DNA from: Streptomyces sp. Je 1-79
GTDB taxonomy: Bacteria; Actinomycetota; Actinomycetes; Streptomycetales; Streptomycetaceae
DNA: 63,599 nt
Direction of reading: 5' to 3'
Assembly (NCBI RefSeq): GCF_025195125.1
Contig: NZ_JAMGSL010000008.1
Coordinates: forward strand, 1 to 63,599
Translations under genes and position numbers: made by a program
Notes under the pieces: model-generated
Told to the model about the DNA's origin: nothing
The model's database searches: none
Seen by the model: the letters and a program-made list of their open reading frames with translations, nothing else
In this document: positions 51,938 to 60,570 of the stretch, piece by piece
Numbering within the stretch: the stretch's first letter is position 1
How the letters are laid out: every line of letters starts with the position of its first letter

Positions 51938-52284
51938 CGCAGCTTCCGCCCGCCCGACTCACGGGCCGTACGCGGGGAGTGGAGGCGTTCGACATGGACG
52001 GCCACCTCGGGGACCTCCATGCCCGCCAGCTCCCGGACCCGGTGGATCACCCGGCTGCGGACCGCGAGGCACTGCCGGCCGAGGTCGGCGGGGTAGCCCA
52101 GCTCCAGACTGACCGAGACCCGCGCCGAGTCACGCTGCACGACGACCGAGGCCTGCGGCCCGGAGGCGCCCGGGGGCACCCGGCCGATCGCCTCCCGCGC
52201 CGCCCGCGCGGCGATCTTCGCGACGACCCGGTCGGCGATCGTGGTCGCCCCACGGCCGGCCGGGCCCACCCTGTCGACGGTCAC
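51934..52284 (-). CDS. Asp23/Gls24 envelope stress protein (short paralogue)
   Basis: 116 residues. Asp23 core: TTIADRVVAKIAARAAREAIG, VSLELGYPADLGRQCLAVRSRVIHRVRELAGMEV, EVAVHVERL. Cytoplasmic, probably membrane-recruited through AmaP. GTG 52284. Second of two Asp23 genes in the operon. Confidence 0.9.
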   Translation of the reverse strand: MTVDRVGPAGRGATTIADRVVAKIAARAAREAIGRVPPGASGPQASVVVQRDSARVSVSLELGYPADLGRQCLAVRSRVIHRVRELAGMEVPEVAVHVERLHSPRTARESGGRKLR

Positions 52285-52290
52285 CCCCGG

Positions 52291-52482
52291 TCACCGCCGC
52301 CGCTCGCCGCGCTCGCGGCCTCGGAAGAAGTCGCCGGGTTCGAGGTCCCCCTCCAGGAACCGCCCGACGACGAAGCCGATCACGCCCAAGGCCGCGACCA
52401 GCACGAACGCCCCGAATCCGCCGAAGTATCCGGCGAAGCCGAGGGCCATTCCGGCCACCAGGCCGACCATCGCCATGCTCAT
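52291..52482 (-). CDS. Small integral membrane protein (DUF2273-like)
   Basis: 63 residues with two short hydrophobic helices (VGLVAGMALGFAGYFGGFGAFVLVAALGVIGFVVG) and a charged tail ending in Arg. Small membrane proteins of this type lie between Asp23 and AmaP genes in many genomes. 6 bp before the short Asp23 gene. Confidence 0.8.
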   Translation of the reverse strand: MSMAMVGLVAGMALGFAGYFGGFGAFVLVAALGVIGFVVGRFLEGDLEPGDFFRGRERGERRR

Positions 52483-52512
52483 GTTGAGCCCTTTCAGTCG
52501 GAGCGCCGCCGG

Positions 52513-52968
52513 CTACTGGAGCCGCGACTCCGGCTCCTCTTCCTCGTCCTCCGGCAGCTTCACGTCACTCACCGCGATATTGACCTCGACGACCTCCAGA
52601 CCGGTCATCCGCTCCACTTCCGCGATGACGTTCTCGCGCACCGCCCCGGCCACGTCGGCGATGGAGGCGCCGTACACGACGACGATCTCCAGGTCGAGCG
52701 CGGTCTGCACCTCGCCGACCTCGGCCTTGACGCCCCGGGTGGCGCCCGCCTTGGTTCCGCCTCCGCCGGGGACCCGGTCGCGCACGGCGCCGATGGTGCG
52801 GGAGAACCCGCTCCCCATGGCGTGGACGCCGTCGACCTCGCGTGCGGCCAGACCGGCGATCTTCTCGACGACACCGTCGGCGATGGTGGTCCGGCCACGG
52901 GTGGCGGGGTCACCGCCGCCGCGCTTGGTCACGGACGGTTCCCTGGGGTGTGCGGGGTCATTCATCAC
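52513..52968 (-). CDS. Asp23/Gls24 envelope stress protein
   Basis: 151 residues, the larger Asp23: GRTTIADGVVEKIAGLAAREVDGVHAMG, LDLEIVVVYGASIADVAGAVRENVIAEVERMTGLEVVEVNIAVSDV. Acidic C-terminal tail. First gene of the five-gene operon (Asp23, small membrane protein, Asp23, DUF6286, AmaP). Divergent from the 53023 gene, 54 bp apart. Confidence 0.92.
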   Translation of the reverse strand: MMNDPAHPREPSVTKRGGGDPATRGRTTIADGVVEKIAGLAAREVDGVHAMGSGFSRTIGAVRDRVPGGGGTKAGATRGVKAEVGEVQTALDLEIVVVYGASIADVAGAVRENVIAEVERMTGLEVVEVNIAVSDVKLPEDEEEEPESRLQ

Positions 52969-53022
52969 CGTTCATCCCTTCTGTGCACCTATATGTCTCT
53001 TTGCCCACATTAGGCTGGGGCA

Positions 53023-53709
53023 ATGACGACGACATCTGGGGTGGGACGGATGGGCGCGGTGCGCGAGCGGCTCGGGCCGCGCCGCCTGCTGCCCCTGGGC
53101 GAGGCCGCGGACGGTGTGTGGCTTGCGGAGGGCGCGGCCCGGAGGGTCCTGCTGCGGGCGGTGGCGACCGTGCGGGGCGTGGTGCCGGGGACGCTGCGGG
53201 TGGGGCTCGCGGAGGAGGGGCCGGACGCGCCGTTCCCCGTACCTCCGGGCGGGCTCCCGCCTGGCCGGCTGCGGATCGCGGCCGAGTTCGCGACGGAGGT
53301 CGCGCAGGCGGCGGACCGGCCGTTGCTGGGCGTGGCGGAGGAGGTGCGCGGGGCGCTCTTCGCCTCGGCGGACCGGGAGTTGGGCCTCGTGGTCGTGACC
53401 GTCGACCTGCGGGTGACGGGGCTGGCGGAGCGGGCCGCGGATTCGTCGGCCGCCACTCCCCCAGTCGGGCGATTCGCCGGGGTGTCGGAAGACCCGGCCG
53501 CCCACGCCCTGCTCGGCATCCCGGGCATCGCGGGGCTGACGTCCGCCCTGGGCTCCCCGGTCCACCGCACGCCGGGGGCGCTGCGGATGGAGCTGGCGGT
53601 GGCCGCGGGACACCGCGCCCTGGACGTGGCGCGCGCCGCCCGCGCCCGGGCTGCGGAGACCGCCCCCGAAGGGACGGCGGTCACCGTCCTGGTGTCGGAG
53701 ATCCAGTGA
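53023..53709 (+). CDS. Asp23-operon-associated hypothetical protein (P10-named family)
   Basis: 228 residues. The family is often labelled nucleopolyhedrovirus P10-like in Streptomyces, an unhelpful name. Two weakly similar Asp23-like halves may be present: VWLAEGAARRVLLRAVATVRGVVPGTLRVGLA and LGLVVVTVDLRVTGL, with VLVSEIQ at the end. Conserved divergent position next to the Asp23 operon suggests involvement in envelope stress. Function unproven. Confidence 0.7.
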   Translation: MTTTSGVGRMGAVRERLGPRRLLPLGEAADGVWLAEGAARRVLLRAVATVRGVVPGTLRVGLAEEGPDAPFPVPPGGLPPGRLRIAAEFATEVAQAADRPLLGVAEEVRGALFASADRELGLVVVTVDLRVTGLAERAADSSAATPPVGRFAGVSEDPAAHALLGIPGIAGLTSALGSPVHRTPGALRMELAVAAGHRALDVARAARARAAETAPEGTAVTVLVSEIQ

Positions 53710-54087
53710 GGTCACGGCCGCCGACGCGCTGACCGACTGCGACACCAGGGCGAAGCCCGACCCCGGCGTGGCGCACGCCGAGAGAGCGCGCGGGCCCGGG
53801 CCCGCCGGGCGGCCAAACGGTCGAACCGAGCCGGCCTACGGGCAGGCGCGGAAGCCGCGCGGCGGACCGGCGCCTTCGGTCGCCGAGCCCCGCCAAGGCG
53901 CGCAGACGGCGCGCTTGGGCCGGCACGCTCAGCGGTGCGAGCCCGCGGCGGACCCGCGGCCTCGGTCGCTCGGCCCCGCCAGGTCGCGCAGGGCGGAGGG
54001 CCTGGGCGGGACGCTCGGCGGTGCGAGGCGCGCGGCGGACCCGCGGCCTCGGTCGCTCGGCCCCGCCAGTCGCGCTGGGCGGCTGCC
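53710..54087. repeat. Gene-free interval with 86-bp tandem repeats
   Basis: Between the convergent 53023 and enoyl-CoA hydratase genes. Units begin at 53855, 53941 and 54027; the last is truncated and runs into the true 3' end of the hydratase gene at 54088. Each unit resembles the last codons of that gene (coding for AQARRLR-LAGLGD). The stop-codon position TCA (plus strand) is TCG in the copies. Nothing else was seen; the first 140 bp look non-coding. Confidence 0.9.
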
Positions 54088-54885
54088 TCAGTCGCCGAGC
54101 CCCGCCAGGTCGCGCAGGCGGCGGGCCTGGGCGGCGCGTTCGGCGGTGCGCTGGGCCTCGTAGGTACGGTCGGTGGCGCCCTGGAGCAGCGCCTTGGTCT
54201 CGATCACGGCGTCGCGCGGCGCGGCGAGCAGCGCGGCGCTCAGGTCCTGTACCGCGCCGTCGAGTTCGTCGACGGGCACGGCGATGTTGGCGAGGCCGAT
54301 GCGCTCGGCCTCCTGCGCGTGGACGAAGCGGCCCGTGGCGCAGATCTCCAGCGCACGGGCGTAGCCGACAAGACCCACGAGGGGGTGCGTGCCGGTGAGG
54401 TCCGGCACGAGCCCCAGGCTGGTCTCACGCATCGCGAACTGCACGTCGTCGGCGACGACCCGCAGATCGCAGGCGAGGGCGAGCTGGAAGCCGGCACCGA
54501 TGGCGTGCCCCTGGACGGCCGCGATCGACACGATGTCGCTGCGGCGCCACCAGGTGAACGCCTCCTGGTACTCGGAGATGACCGCGTCCAGGTCCTCGTC
54601 CGAACCCCGTGCCAGGTCCAGGAAGGACGGCTCTCCGTCGAAGCCCTCGGGCGTGAACGCCTGCCGGTCGAGCCCGGCGGAGAAGGACTTGCCCTCACCG
54701 CGCAGGACGACGACCCGCACGCTGCCCGGCAGTGACCGTCCGGCCTCCGTCAACGCCCGCCACAGAGCGGGAGACTGGGCGTTGCGCTTCGCCGGGTTGG
54801 TCAGGGCCACCGTGGCAACGGCGTCCTCGACGGTGAGCCGTACACCGTCCTTGTCGAACACGAGCACAGAGTCGAGCGAAGTCAT
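54088..54885 (-). CDS. Enoyl-CoA hydratase/isomerase family protein
   Basis: 265-residue crotonase fold: VATVALTNPAKRNAQSPALW, oxyanion-hole GEGKSFSAGLD and GHAIGAGFQLALACDLRVVA. One crotonase catalytic Glu position is not clearly conserved, so the exact reaction is uncertain. ATG 54885 has GGAGG 7 nt upstream. Its 3' end is tandemly copied downstream (53855-54087). Confidence 0.9.
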   Translation of the reverse strand: MTSLDSVLVFDKDGVRLTVEDAVATVALTNPAKRNAQSPALWRALTEAGRSLPGSVRVVVLRGEGKSFSAGLDRQAFTPEGFDGEPSFLDLARGSDEDLDAVISEYQEAFTWWRRSDIVSIAAVQGHAIGAGFQLALACDLRVVADDVQFAMRETSLGLVPDLTGTHPLVGLVGYARALEICATGRFVHAQEAERIGLANIAVPVDELDGAVQDLSAALLAAPRDAVIETKALLQGATDRTYEAQRTAERAAQARRLRDLAGLGD

Positions 54886-54933
54886 GGGGCGCCTCCGGTT
54901 CCGGTGCAGCACTGCTAAGTGACTGCACAGTAA

Positions 54934-54965
54934 CCACCCGGTCGACCGCACGGGCGACCGGGTGG
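54934..54965 (-). terminator. Terminator after the small HTH gene
   Basis: Perfect 11-bp stem CCACCCGGTCG / CGACCGGGTGG, 10-nt loop, 39 bp past the HTH gene stop. Confidence 0.75.
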
Positions 54966-55004
54966 CCACCGCGAGAACCGATGGACCCGACGAACCGCGC
55001 CCGA

Positions 55005-55226
55005 TCAGGCCGAGGCGGCCTTCTTGCCCCGGGTCGCTCCGCCGCGTCCACGCAGCGTGACTCCGGACTCACTGAGCATCCGATGGACGAATCCGTAGGA
55101 GCGGCCGGTTTCCTCGGCCAGCGCCCGGATGCTCGCACCGGAGTCGTACTTCTTCTTCAGGTCTGCCGCGAGCTTGTCGCGCGCGGCGCCGGTCACCCGG
55201 CTGCCCTTCTTCAGAGTCTCGGCCAC
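55005..55226 (-). CDS. Small helix-turn-helix protein
   Basis: 73 residues, strongly basic at both ends (AETLKKGSRVTGAARDKLAADLKKKY, ...RGRGGATRGKKAASA). HTH-like core SGASIRALAEETGRSYGFVHRMLSESGVTLRGRG. A Streptomyces-conserved family of unknown role. GTG 55226 has GAGGAGG 6 nt upstream; the longer frame is not used. Confidence 0.85.
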   Translation of the reverse strand: MAETLKKGSRVTGAARDKLAADLKKKYDSGASIRALAEETGRSYGFVHRMLSESGVTLRGRGGATRGKKAASA

Positions 55227-55549
55227 CCGTGCCTCCTCATGGGAAGTGCGCTCTGGACTTCTCATGATCACCCCTCCCGGACGTCCTGGCCACCCATTCG
55301 ACAAGGTCTGTGCCACCAGGTTTGCGGACAGGGAAGCTCTCACCACGAGCGGAATGAATGATTCCGGGTGATGCGATCCGCGCTCCGGGACACGCCCGGC
55401 CAGGAAGTGCCAGGTCAGCGCCGCGCCGGGCACACAAGGACGGCGCGGCCCTGAGGGAAGGATTCCGCACAGAGCCGCGCCGGGAAGTACGAGACGCCCT
55501 CACTCAGATGATGGATCACCCATGAGCCGAATGATCCATACCGAGATGA
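55227..55549. promoter_or_regulatory. 323-bp interval, HTH promoter and ABC-F 3' end
   Basis: No gene supported. It should hold the promoter of the small HTH gene (minus strand). An 8-bp stem ATGGATCA / TGATCCAT at 55511-55539 just past the ABC-F stop is a weak terminator candidate. Confidence 0.4.
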
Positions 55550-57148
55550 TCAGGCGAGGGCCACGAGGTCCTTGTAGTCGGGACCCCACAGGTCCTCGAC
55601 GCCGTCCGGCAGCAGGATGATCCGCTCCGGCTCCAGCGCGTCGACCGCGCCCTCGTCGTGGGTGACGAGGACGACCGCGCCCTTGTAGGTGCGCAGCGCG
55701 CCGAGGATCTCCTCGCGGCTGGCGGGGTCGAGGTTGTTGGTGGGCTCGTCCAGGAGCAGCACGTTCGCCGAGGAGACGACCAGGGTGGCCAGGGCCAGCC
55801 GGGTCTTCTCGCCGCCGGAGAGGACCCCGGCCGGCTTGTCGACGTCGTCGCCGGAGAAGAGGAAGGAACCGAGCGTCTTGCGCACCTCGACGAGGTCGAG
55901 GTCGGGCGCGGAGGACCGCATGTTCTCCAGGACGGTGCGCTCCGGGTCGAGCGTCTCGTGCTCCTGGGCGTAGTAGCCGAGCTTGAGGCCGTGGCCCGGG
56001 GTCACCTCGCCGGTGTCGGCCTGCTCCGCTCCGGCGAGCAGACGCAGCAGCGTGGTCTTGCCCGCGCCGTTGAGGCCGAGGATGACGACGCGCGAACCCT
56101 TGTCGATCGCGAGGTTCACATCGGTGAAGATCTCGAGAGAGCCGTACGACTTGGAGAGCCCCTCCGCCGTCAGCGGGGTCTTGCCGCAGGGAGCGGGCTC
56201 CGGGAAGCGGAGCTTGGCGACCTTGTCGGAGACGCGGACCGCCTCCAGGCCCGAGAGCAGGCGCTCGGCGCGCTTGGCCATGTTCTGCGCGGCGACGGTC
56301 TTGGTGGCCTTGGCGCGCATCTTGTCGGCCTGCGAGTTGAGGGCGGCGGCCTTCTTCTCGGCGTTCTGGCGCTCGCGCCTGCGGCGCTTCTCGTCCGCCT
56401 CGCGCTGCTGCTGGTAGAGCTTCCAGCCCATGTTGTAGACGTCGATCGTCGAGCGGTTGGCGTCCAGGTAGAAGACCTTGTTCACGACGGTCTCGACGAG
56501 GTCGACGTCGTGGGAGATGACGATGAAGCCACCGCGGTAGGTCTTGAGGTAGTCGCGCAGCCAGACGATGGAGTCGGCGTCGAGGTGGTTCGTGGGCTCG
56601 TCGAGCAGCAGGGTGTCGGCGTCGGAGAACAGGATCCGGGCCAGCTCGACCCGGCGCCGCTGACCGCCGGAGAGCGTGTGCAGCGGCTGGCCGAGGACCC
56701 GGTCGGGGAGGCCGAGGGCGGCGGCGATGGTCGACGCCTCGGCCTCGGCGGCGTACCCGCCCTTGGTGAGGAACTCGGTCTCCTGGCGCTCGTACTGCTT
56801 CATCGCCTTGTCGCGCGTGCCGCCGGTGCCGGTGGCGATGCGCTCCTCGTTCATCCGCATCTTCTTGATGAGGATGTCGAGGCCACGGGCGGAGAGGATG
56901 CGGTCGCGGGCCATGACGTCGAGGTCACCGGTGCGCGGGTCCTGCGGGAGGTAGCCGACCTCTCCGGAGCGGGCGATCTGCCCGGCGGCGGGCATGCCCT
57001 CGCCGGCGAGGCACTTGGTGAGGGTGGTCTTGCCCGCTCCGTTGCGGCCGACGAGGCCGATGCGGTCGCCCTTGGCGATGCGGAAGGAAGCGGACTCGAT
57101 GAGGATGCGGGCGCCGGCGCGCAGCTCGATGCCGGAAGCGGTGATCAC
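55550..57148 (-). CDS. ABC-F family ATPase
   Basis: 532 residues, two ABC domains without membrane segments: Walker A GRNGAGKTT and GLNGAGKTT, signatures LSGGQRRR and LSGGEKTR, Walker B LLLDEPTNHLD and LLLDEPTNNLD. A charged inter-domain linker (QQQREADEKRRRRERQNAEKKAAA) is typical of ribosome-acting ABC-F proteins (EttA/Uup-like). It probably acts on stalled or initiating ribosomes. GTG 57148. Confidence 0.93.
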   Translation of the reverse strand: MITASGIELRAGARILIESASFRIAKGDRIGLVGRNGAGKTTLTKCLAGEGMPAAGQIARSGEVGYLPQDPRTGDLDVMARDRILSARGLDILIKKMRMNEERIATGTGGTRDKAMKQYERQETEFLTKGGYAAEAEASTIAAALGLPDRVLGQPLHTLSGGQRRRVELARILFSDADTLLLDEPTNHLDADSIVWLRDYLKTYRGGFIVISHDVDLVETVVNKVFYLDANRSTIDVYNMGWKLYQQQREADEKRRRRERQNAEKKAAALNSQADKMRAKATKTVAAQNMAKRAERLLSGLEAVRVSDKVAKLRFPEPAPCGKTPLTAEGLSKSYGSLEIFTDVNLAIDKGSRVVILGLNGAGKTTLLRLLAGAEQADTGEVTPGHGLKLGYYAQEHETLDPERTVLENMRSSAPDLDLVEVRKTLGSFLFSGDDVDKPAGVLSGGEKTRLALATLVVSSANVLLLDEPTNNLDPASREEILGALRTYKGAVVLVTHDEGAVDALEPERIILLPDGVEDLWGPDYKDLVALA

Positions 57149-57414
57149 GGACAGACTCCAGGGCGGACGGTACGGCGGAAAGGGCTGGGAGCGGATTCGA
57201 CGCCGCTAGTCATGCGCGGGGAGAATGGCCATACGGCCAGTCTAACGGGCGCATGCAACTGCTTTTCGGCCACAGTCCGGCACCGACCGTTCACCCCCTT
57301 ACCGACCGTTACCACCCATGTCGGACAAAAGGGGCGACCCCTGGGGGATTCGCCGATACTCGGGCGCAGGGCGGCGGCCGTCGCCGCGGCTGAGACGGCG
57401 GAGGGTGGTGGCCC

Positions 57415-58305
57415 GTGCAGTTCGACGACGACGCCGATCTGGACACCTCGGAGGTCAAGGACGTCCGGGGCAGCCGCATCCCCGGCGGGAGGGCCACCGT
57501 CGGCGGCGGCATCGTCGGCTTCATCGCACTGATCCTGGGGCTGCTGTTCGGGGTGGGACCCGAGCAGCTCGGGCTCACCACCGGCGACCCCGAGCCGGTC
57601 GCGACCTCGTCCTCGGCGGCCCAGGTCGAGCGGGACTGCCGGACCGGCGCGGACGCGAACACCCGCGAGGACTGCCGGATCGTGGCGGTCGTCAACAGCG
57701 TGCAGGACTTCTGGCGGGCGGAGTACGAGCGGCGCGGCGGCCGGTACGGGGACGCCCGCACGGTCGTGTTCACCCACCAGGTCGGCACGGCCTGCGGCTC
57801 GGCCACCTCGGCGGTCGGGCCCTTCTACTGCCCCGGCGACCGCCAGGTCTATCTGGACCTGGGCTTCTTCGACGAGCTGCGGACGAGGTTCGGTTCGAGC
57901 GGCGGGCCCTTCGCGCAGGCGTACGTGGTGGCCCACGAGTACGGCCACCACGTGCAGAACATGATGGGCACCCTGGCCCGCGCCCAGGACGGGCGGACGG
58001 GCCCGGACTCCAACGCCGTACGGGTCGAGCTGCAGGCGGACTGCTACGCGGGCGTCTGGGCGCGGCACGCGACGACCACGCCGGACGAGAAGACGGGGCG
58101 GCCCCTGCTGACCCGGCTGACCGAGGCGGACATCCGGGACGGCCTGGACGCGGCGGCGGCGGTGGGCGACGACCGTATCCAGGAGAGGTTCCAGGGCCGG
58201 GTGACGCCGGAGAACTGGACGCACGGCTCGGCCGCGCAGCGTCAGCAGTGGTTCTACACCGGCTTCACGACCGGTGACATGGCGCGGTGCAACACCTTCC
58301 GCTGA
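57415..58305 (+). CDS. Neutral zinc metallopeptidase (YpfJ/KPN_02809 family)
   Basis: 296 residues. N-terminal membrane helix (GGGIVGFIALILGLLFG) after a charged start. Zinc motif HEYGHH with downstream ligand region (ELQADCYAGVWA). Family-typical disulfide-forming Cys pairs (CRTGADANTREDC). Membrane-anchored with extracellular catalytic domain by topology. GTG 57415 has GGAGGG 8 nt upstream. Confidence 0.92.
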   Translation: MQFDDDADLDTSEVKDVRGSRIPGGRATVGGGIVGFIALILGLLFGVGPEQLGLTTGDPEPVATSSSAAQVERDCRTGADANTREDCRIVAVVNSVQDFWRAEYERRGGRYGDARTVVFTHQVGTACGSATSAVGPFYCPGDRQVYLDLGFFDELRTRFGSSGGPFAQAYVVAHEYGHHVQNMMGTLARAQDGRTGPDSNAVRVELQADCYAGVWARHATTTPDEKTGRPLLTRLTEADIRDGLDAAAAVGDDRIQERFQGRVTPENWTHGSAAQRQQWFYTGFTTGDMARCNTFR

Positions 58306-58381
58306 GGCGTACCGATGTCGGCGCCGGATGCCAGACTGAGATCCAGGTCACATGGGCCCGCCGCGAAAAGGAGTGATCGGG

Positions 58382-58783
58382 ATGGCTGAGGCACCCCACA
58401 TCTGTCCGACCCTGACCTACCACGACGCGCACGCCGCGATCAGGCAGCTCACGGAGGCGTTCGGCTTCACCCGCACCGCGGTGTTCGAGGGCGAGGACGG
58501 CAAGGTCGTGCACGCCGAGCTGTCGTTCGGCAACGGCATGGTGATGCTCGGCAGCAAGGGCACGGGCAGCGAGTTCGACAAGCTGGTCGAGGGCTCCGGA
58601 CCGAGCGGGGTGTACGTCCACGTGGACGACGTGGACGAACACCACGCGCGGTCGGTGGCCCACGGCGTCGACATCGTGACGCCTCCGACGGACCAGGAGT
58701 ACGGCTCGCGGGACTACATCGCGCGCGACGGCGAGGGCAACGTCTGGAGCTTCGGCACGTACCTGCCGGGGGCCACCGGCTGA
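58382..58783 (+). CDS. VOC-family (glyoxalase-like) protein
   Basis: 133 residues, single vicinal-oxygen-chelate domain: TLTYHDAHAAIRQLTEAFGFT, HAELSFGNGMVMLGS, a C-terminal ARDGEGNVWSFGTYLPG. Metal-binding His/Glu partly visible. Substrate unknown. ATG 58382 has AAAAGGAG 9 nt upstream. Confidence 0.88.
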   Translation: MAEAPHICPTLTYHDAHAAIRQLTEAFGFTRTAVFEGEDGKVVHAELSFGNGMVMLGSKGTGSEFDKLVEGSGPSGVYVHVDDVDEHHARSVAHGVDIVTPPTDQEYGSRDYIARDGEGNVWSFGTYLPGATG

Positions 58784-58821
58784 GACGCGGCGGTGCGCTC
58801 CGGACCCCGGCCGGCCGCGGG

Positions 58822-58926
58822 TACGACGGGTGGTCGGGCCCCCGGACGGACGGCGGTCAGGATCCCCCGGTACGGACGGCGGTCAAGGCCCCCGGCACGG
58901 ACGGCGGTCAGGATCCCCCGGTGTGG
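58822..58926. repeat. Tandem copies of the 3' end of the 58908 gene
   Basis: ACGGACGGCGGTCAGGATCC-type 25/26-bp unit. Stop-equivalent TCA triplets at 58857, 58883 and 58908 (the real one); a fourth more degenerate copy lies near 58822-58845. Confidence 0.9.
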
Positions 58927-60374
58927 ACCTGGAAGGCCGCCCGGCGGACGGCCTTCGCGAGCGCCGGGTCGGGGTGCGCGGCGGCGAGGGCGACCAGGAC
59001 CTGGACGGTACGGGGGTGGCCGACGGCGCGGACCTCGTCGAGGAGCGCCGGGACGGTGCCCTGGACGGCGGAGTCGAGGTGGCGCACCAGTAGCGTGCTC
59101 TCCCCGTGGTCGGCGACGGCCGCGGCGGTGTCCACCCAGAGCCAGGTCGCCTCCTCGCGGGTGAGCACGTCCGGGGCGTCGTCGGGGTCGGCGCCTTCGT
59201 ACTCGGCGATCCAGAGCAGGGCGTACGGACGGAGCGAGGCCTCCTCGGCGGCGGCCCTGACCTCGGCCTCGGCGGGGGCCCCGACGACGCGGAGCGCCTC
59301 GAAGGCGAGACCGCGCAGCAGGGCGTCCTCCCCGCGGGCGACGGCGAGGAGTTCGGAGACCGCGCTGGAGAGGGTGCGGGCGGCGAGCCAGGCGCGGTAC
59401 TCGTCGCGCGCCGGGCCGGGGGTGAGGCTCGCACAGCCGCGGAGCATCTCCTCGGCGGACCGCTCGATGTTGCCGGCCGGGCTCTGGGCAGCGACGCAGA
59501 TCTGCTCCAGCTTGACCCAGACCGCCCAGTTGCCGAGCGGGGTCAGGGTTGCCTGGCGGCCGTCGGGTCCCTCGCCGAGCGTCAGCGCGCCGACGGCGGC
59601 GAGTCCTTCCAGGGCCCAGTCGAGCAGGGCGGCGAGCCCCTCGGGGCCGGCGTCGGACGCGGTGCCGGCGGCCGACGCGGAGGCGGGGTCGGCGCCCTCG
59701 ACGGGCACCTCGCAGCGCTCCTCGCGCAGCTCGTCGACCCGCTGCCGGAGCAGGTCGAACAGGGCGGGGACCACCACGGGTCCGGCGGAGAGCTGGAGGA
59801 GGGAGAGCACCTGGGGCAGGGCCTCGACGACCTCGGCGACGGCGCCGGGAGCGACGTCCGCGGGGGCGGGGTGGACCAGGGACCAGGCGTCGAACAGGGC
59901 GACCCAGCCGCGCAGGACGGCGGAGTCGTCACGGTCCCAGGCGTGCAGCCGCCAGCCGGGGCGGGCGGTGTCGCCGTGGAGTTCGACGAGTCCGGCGAGC
60001 CGGGCCCGGTCCCAGCCGGCCCTGATCTGGCCGGGCGTCAGGTCCAGTGCGACGGCGGCCCGTTCCTGGGCGGGGATGCCGTCGAGTCCGGCCGCGTTCG
60101 CGGCGGCGGTCGCGCGGACCGCCTGGGGACGGGACGCCGCGGTCCCGGTGGAGCCGTCGAGCGTGGCCCAGCGGGCGATCCGTACGGCGTCGGCGAGGAC
60201 GGTCCGCGCCTGGCGGGCCAGTTCCGCGCGGGGCGGAGTGCCCTCCGGCGGCCGCGGGGCCGGTCGGGTGCGCCGGGTCGTCACGGCCCGCCGGGCCGTG
60301 GCGAGTGCCCGCGGACGGACAAGTCGGAGTCTGGAGTTGCGCGCCAATTGCTCATCGGGCTTTCGAGACGTCAC
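58908..60374 (-). CDS. Conserved hypothetical protein
   Basis: 488 residues, largely helical, Ala/Leu-rich. No catalytic motif recognised. The C-terminal half (about 315-488) resembles ARM/HEAT-type helical repeats (LSSAVSELLAVARGEDALLRGLAFEALRVVG; LVALAAAHPDPALAKAVRRAAFQVH). GTG 60374 is chosen over a TTG at 60410. Function unknown. Its 3' end is repeated downstream (58822-58926). Confidence 0.75.
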   Translation of the reverse strand: MTSRKPDEQLARNSRLRLVRPRALATARRAVTTRRTRPAPRPPEGTPPRAELARQARTVLADAVRIARWATLDGSTGTAASRPQAVRATAAANAAGLDGIPAQERAAVALDLTPGQIRAGWDRARLAGLVELHGDTARPGWRLHAWDRDDSAVLRGWVALFDAWSLVHPAPADVAPGAVAEVVEALPQVLSLLQLSAGPVVVPALFDLLRQRVDELREERCEVPVEGADPASASAAGTASDAGPEGLAALLDWALEGLAAVGALTLGEGPDGRQATLTPLGNWAVWVKLEQICVAAQSPAGNIERSAEEMLRGCASLTPGPARDEYRAWLAARTLSSAVSELLAVARGEDALLRGLAFEALRVVGAPAEAEVRAAAEEASLRPYALLWIAEYEGADPDDAPDVLTREEATWLWVDTAAAVADHGESTLLVRHLDSAVQGTVPALLDEVRAVGHPRTVQVLVALAAAHPDPALAKAVRRAAFQVHTGGS

Positions 60375-60456
60375 GGGGGCAGTCTTCCCGTTGACGGCCC
60401 GAAAGCCCAATCGGAATCGGCGAGGCCGCCGGCGCGTCCTCGGCTCGTCCCCGGCG

Positions 60457-60570
60457 GAGGCCGGGACGGAGGTCTAGACGGAGCCCGGTCGGAGGCCGGG
60501 ACGGAGGCCGGGAGGAAGGCCAGTCCGAGGCCGGCCCGAGGCCGGGACGGAGGCTCTAGAGGAGCGGGGT
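60457..60570. repeat. Repeats around the 3' end of the alpha/beta hydrolase gene
   Basis: GAGGCCGGGACGGAGG-core units. One copy (60457-60490) imitates the true 3' end (60539-60570), including the TCTAGA stop region. Other partial units lie between. Confidence 0.8.
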
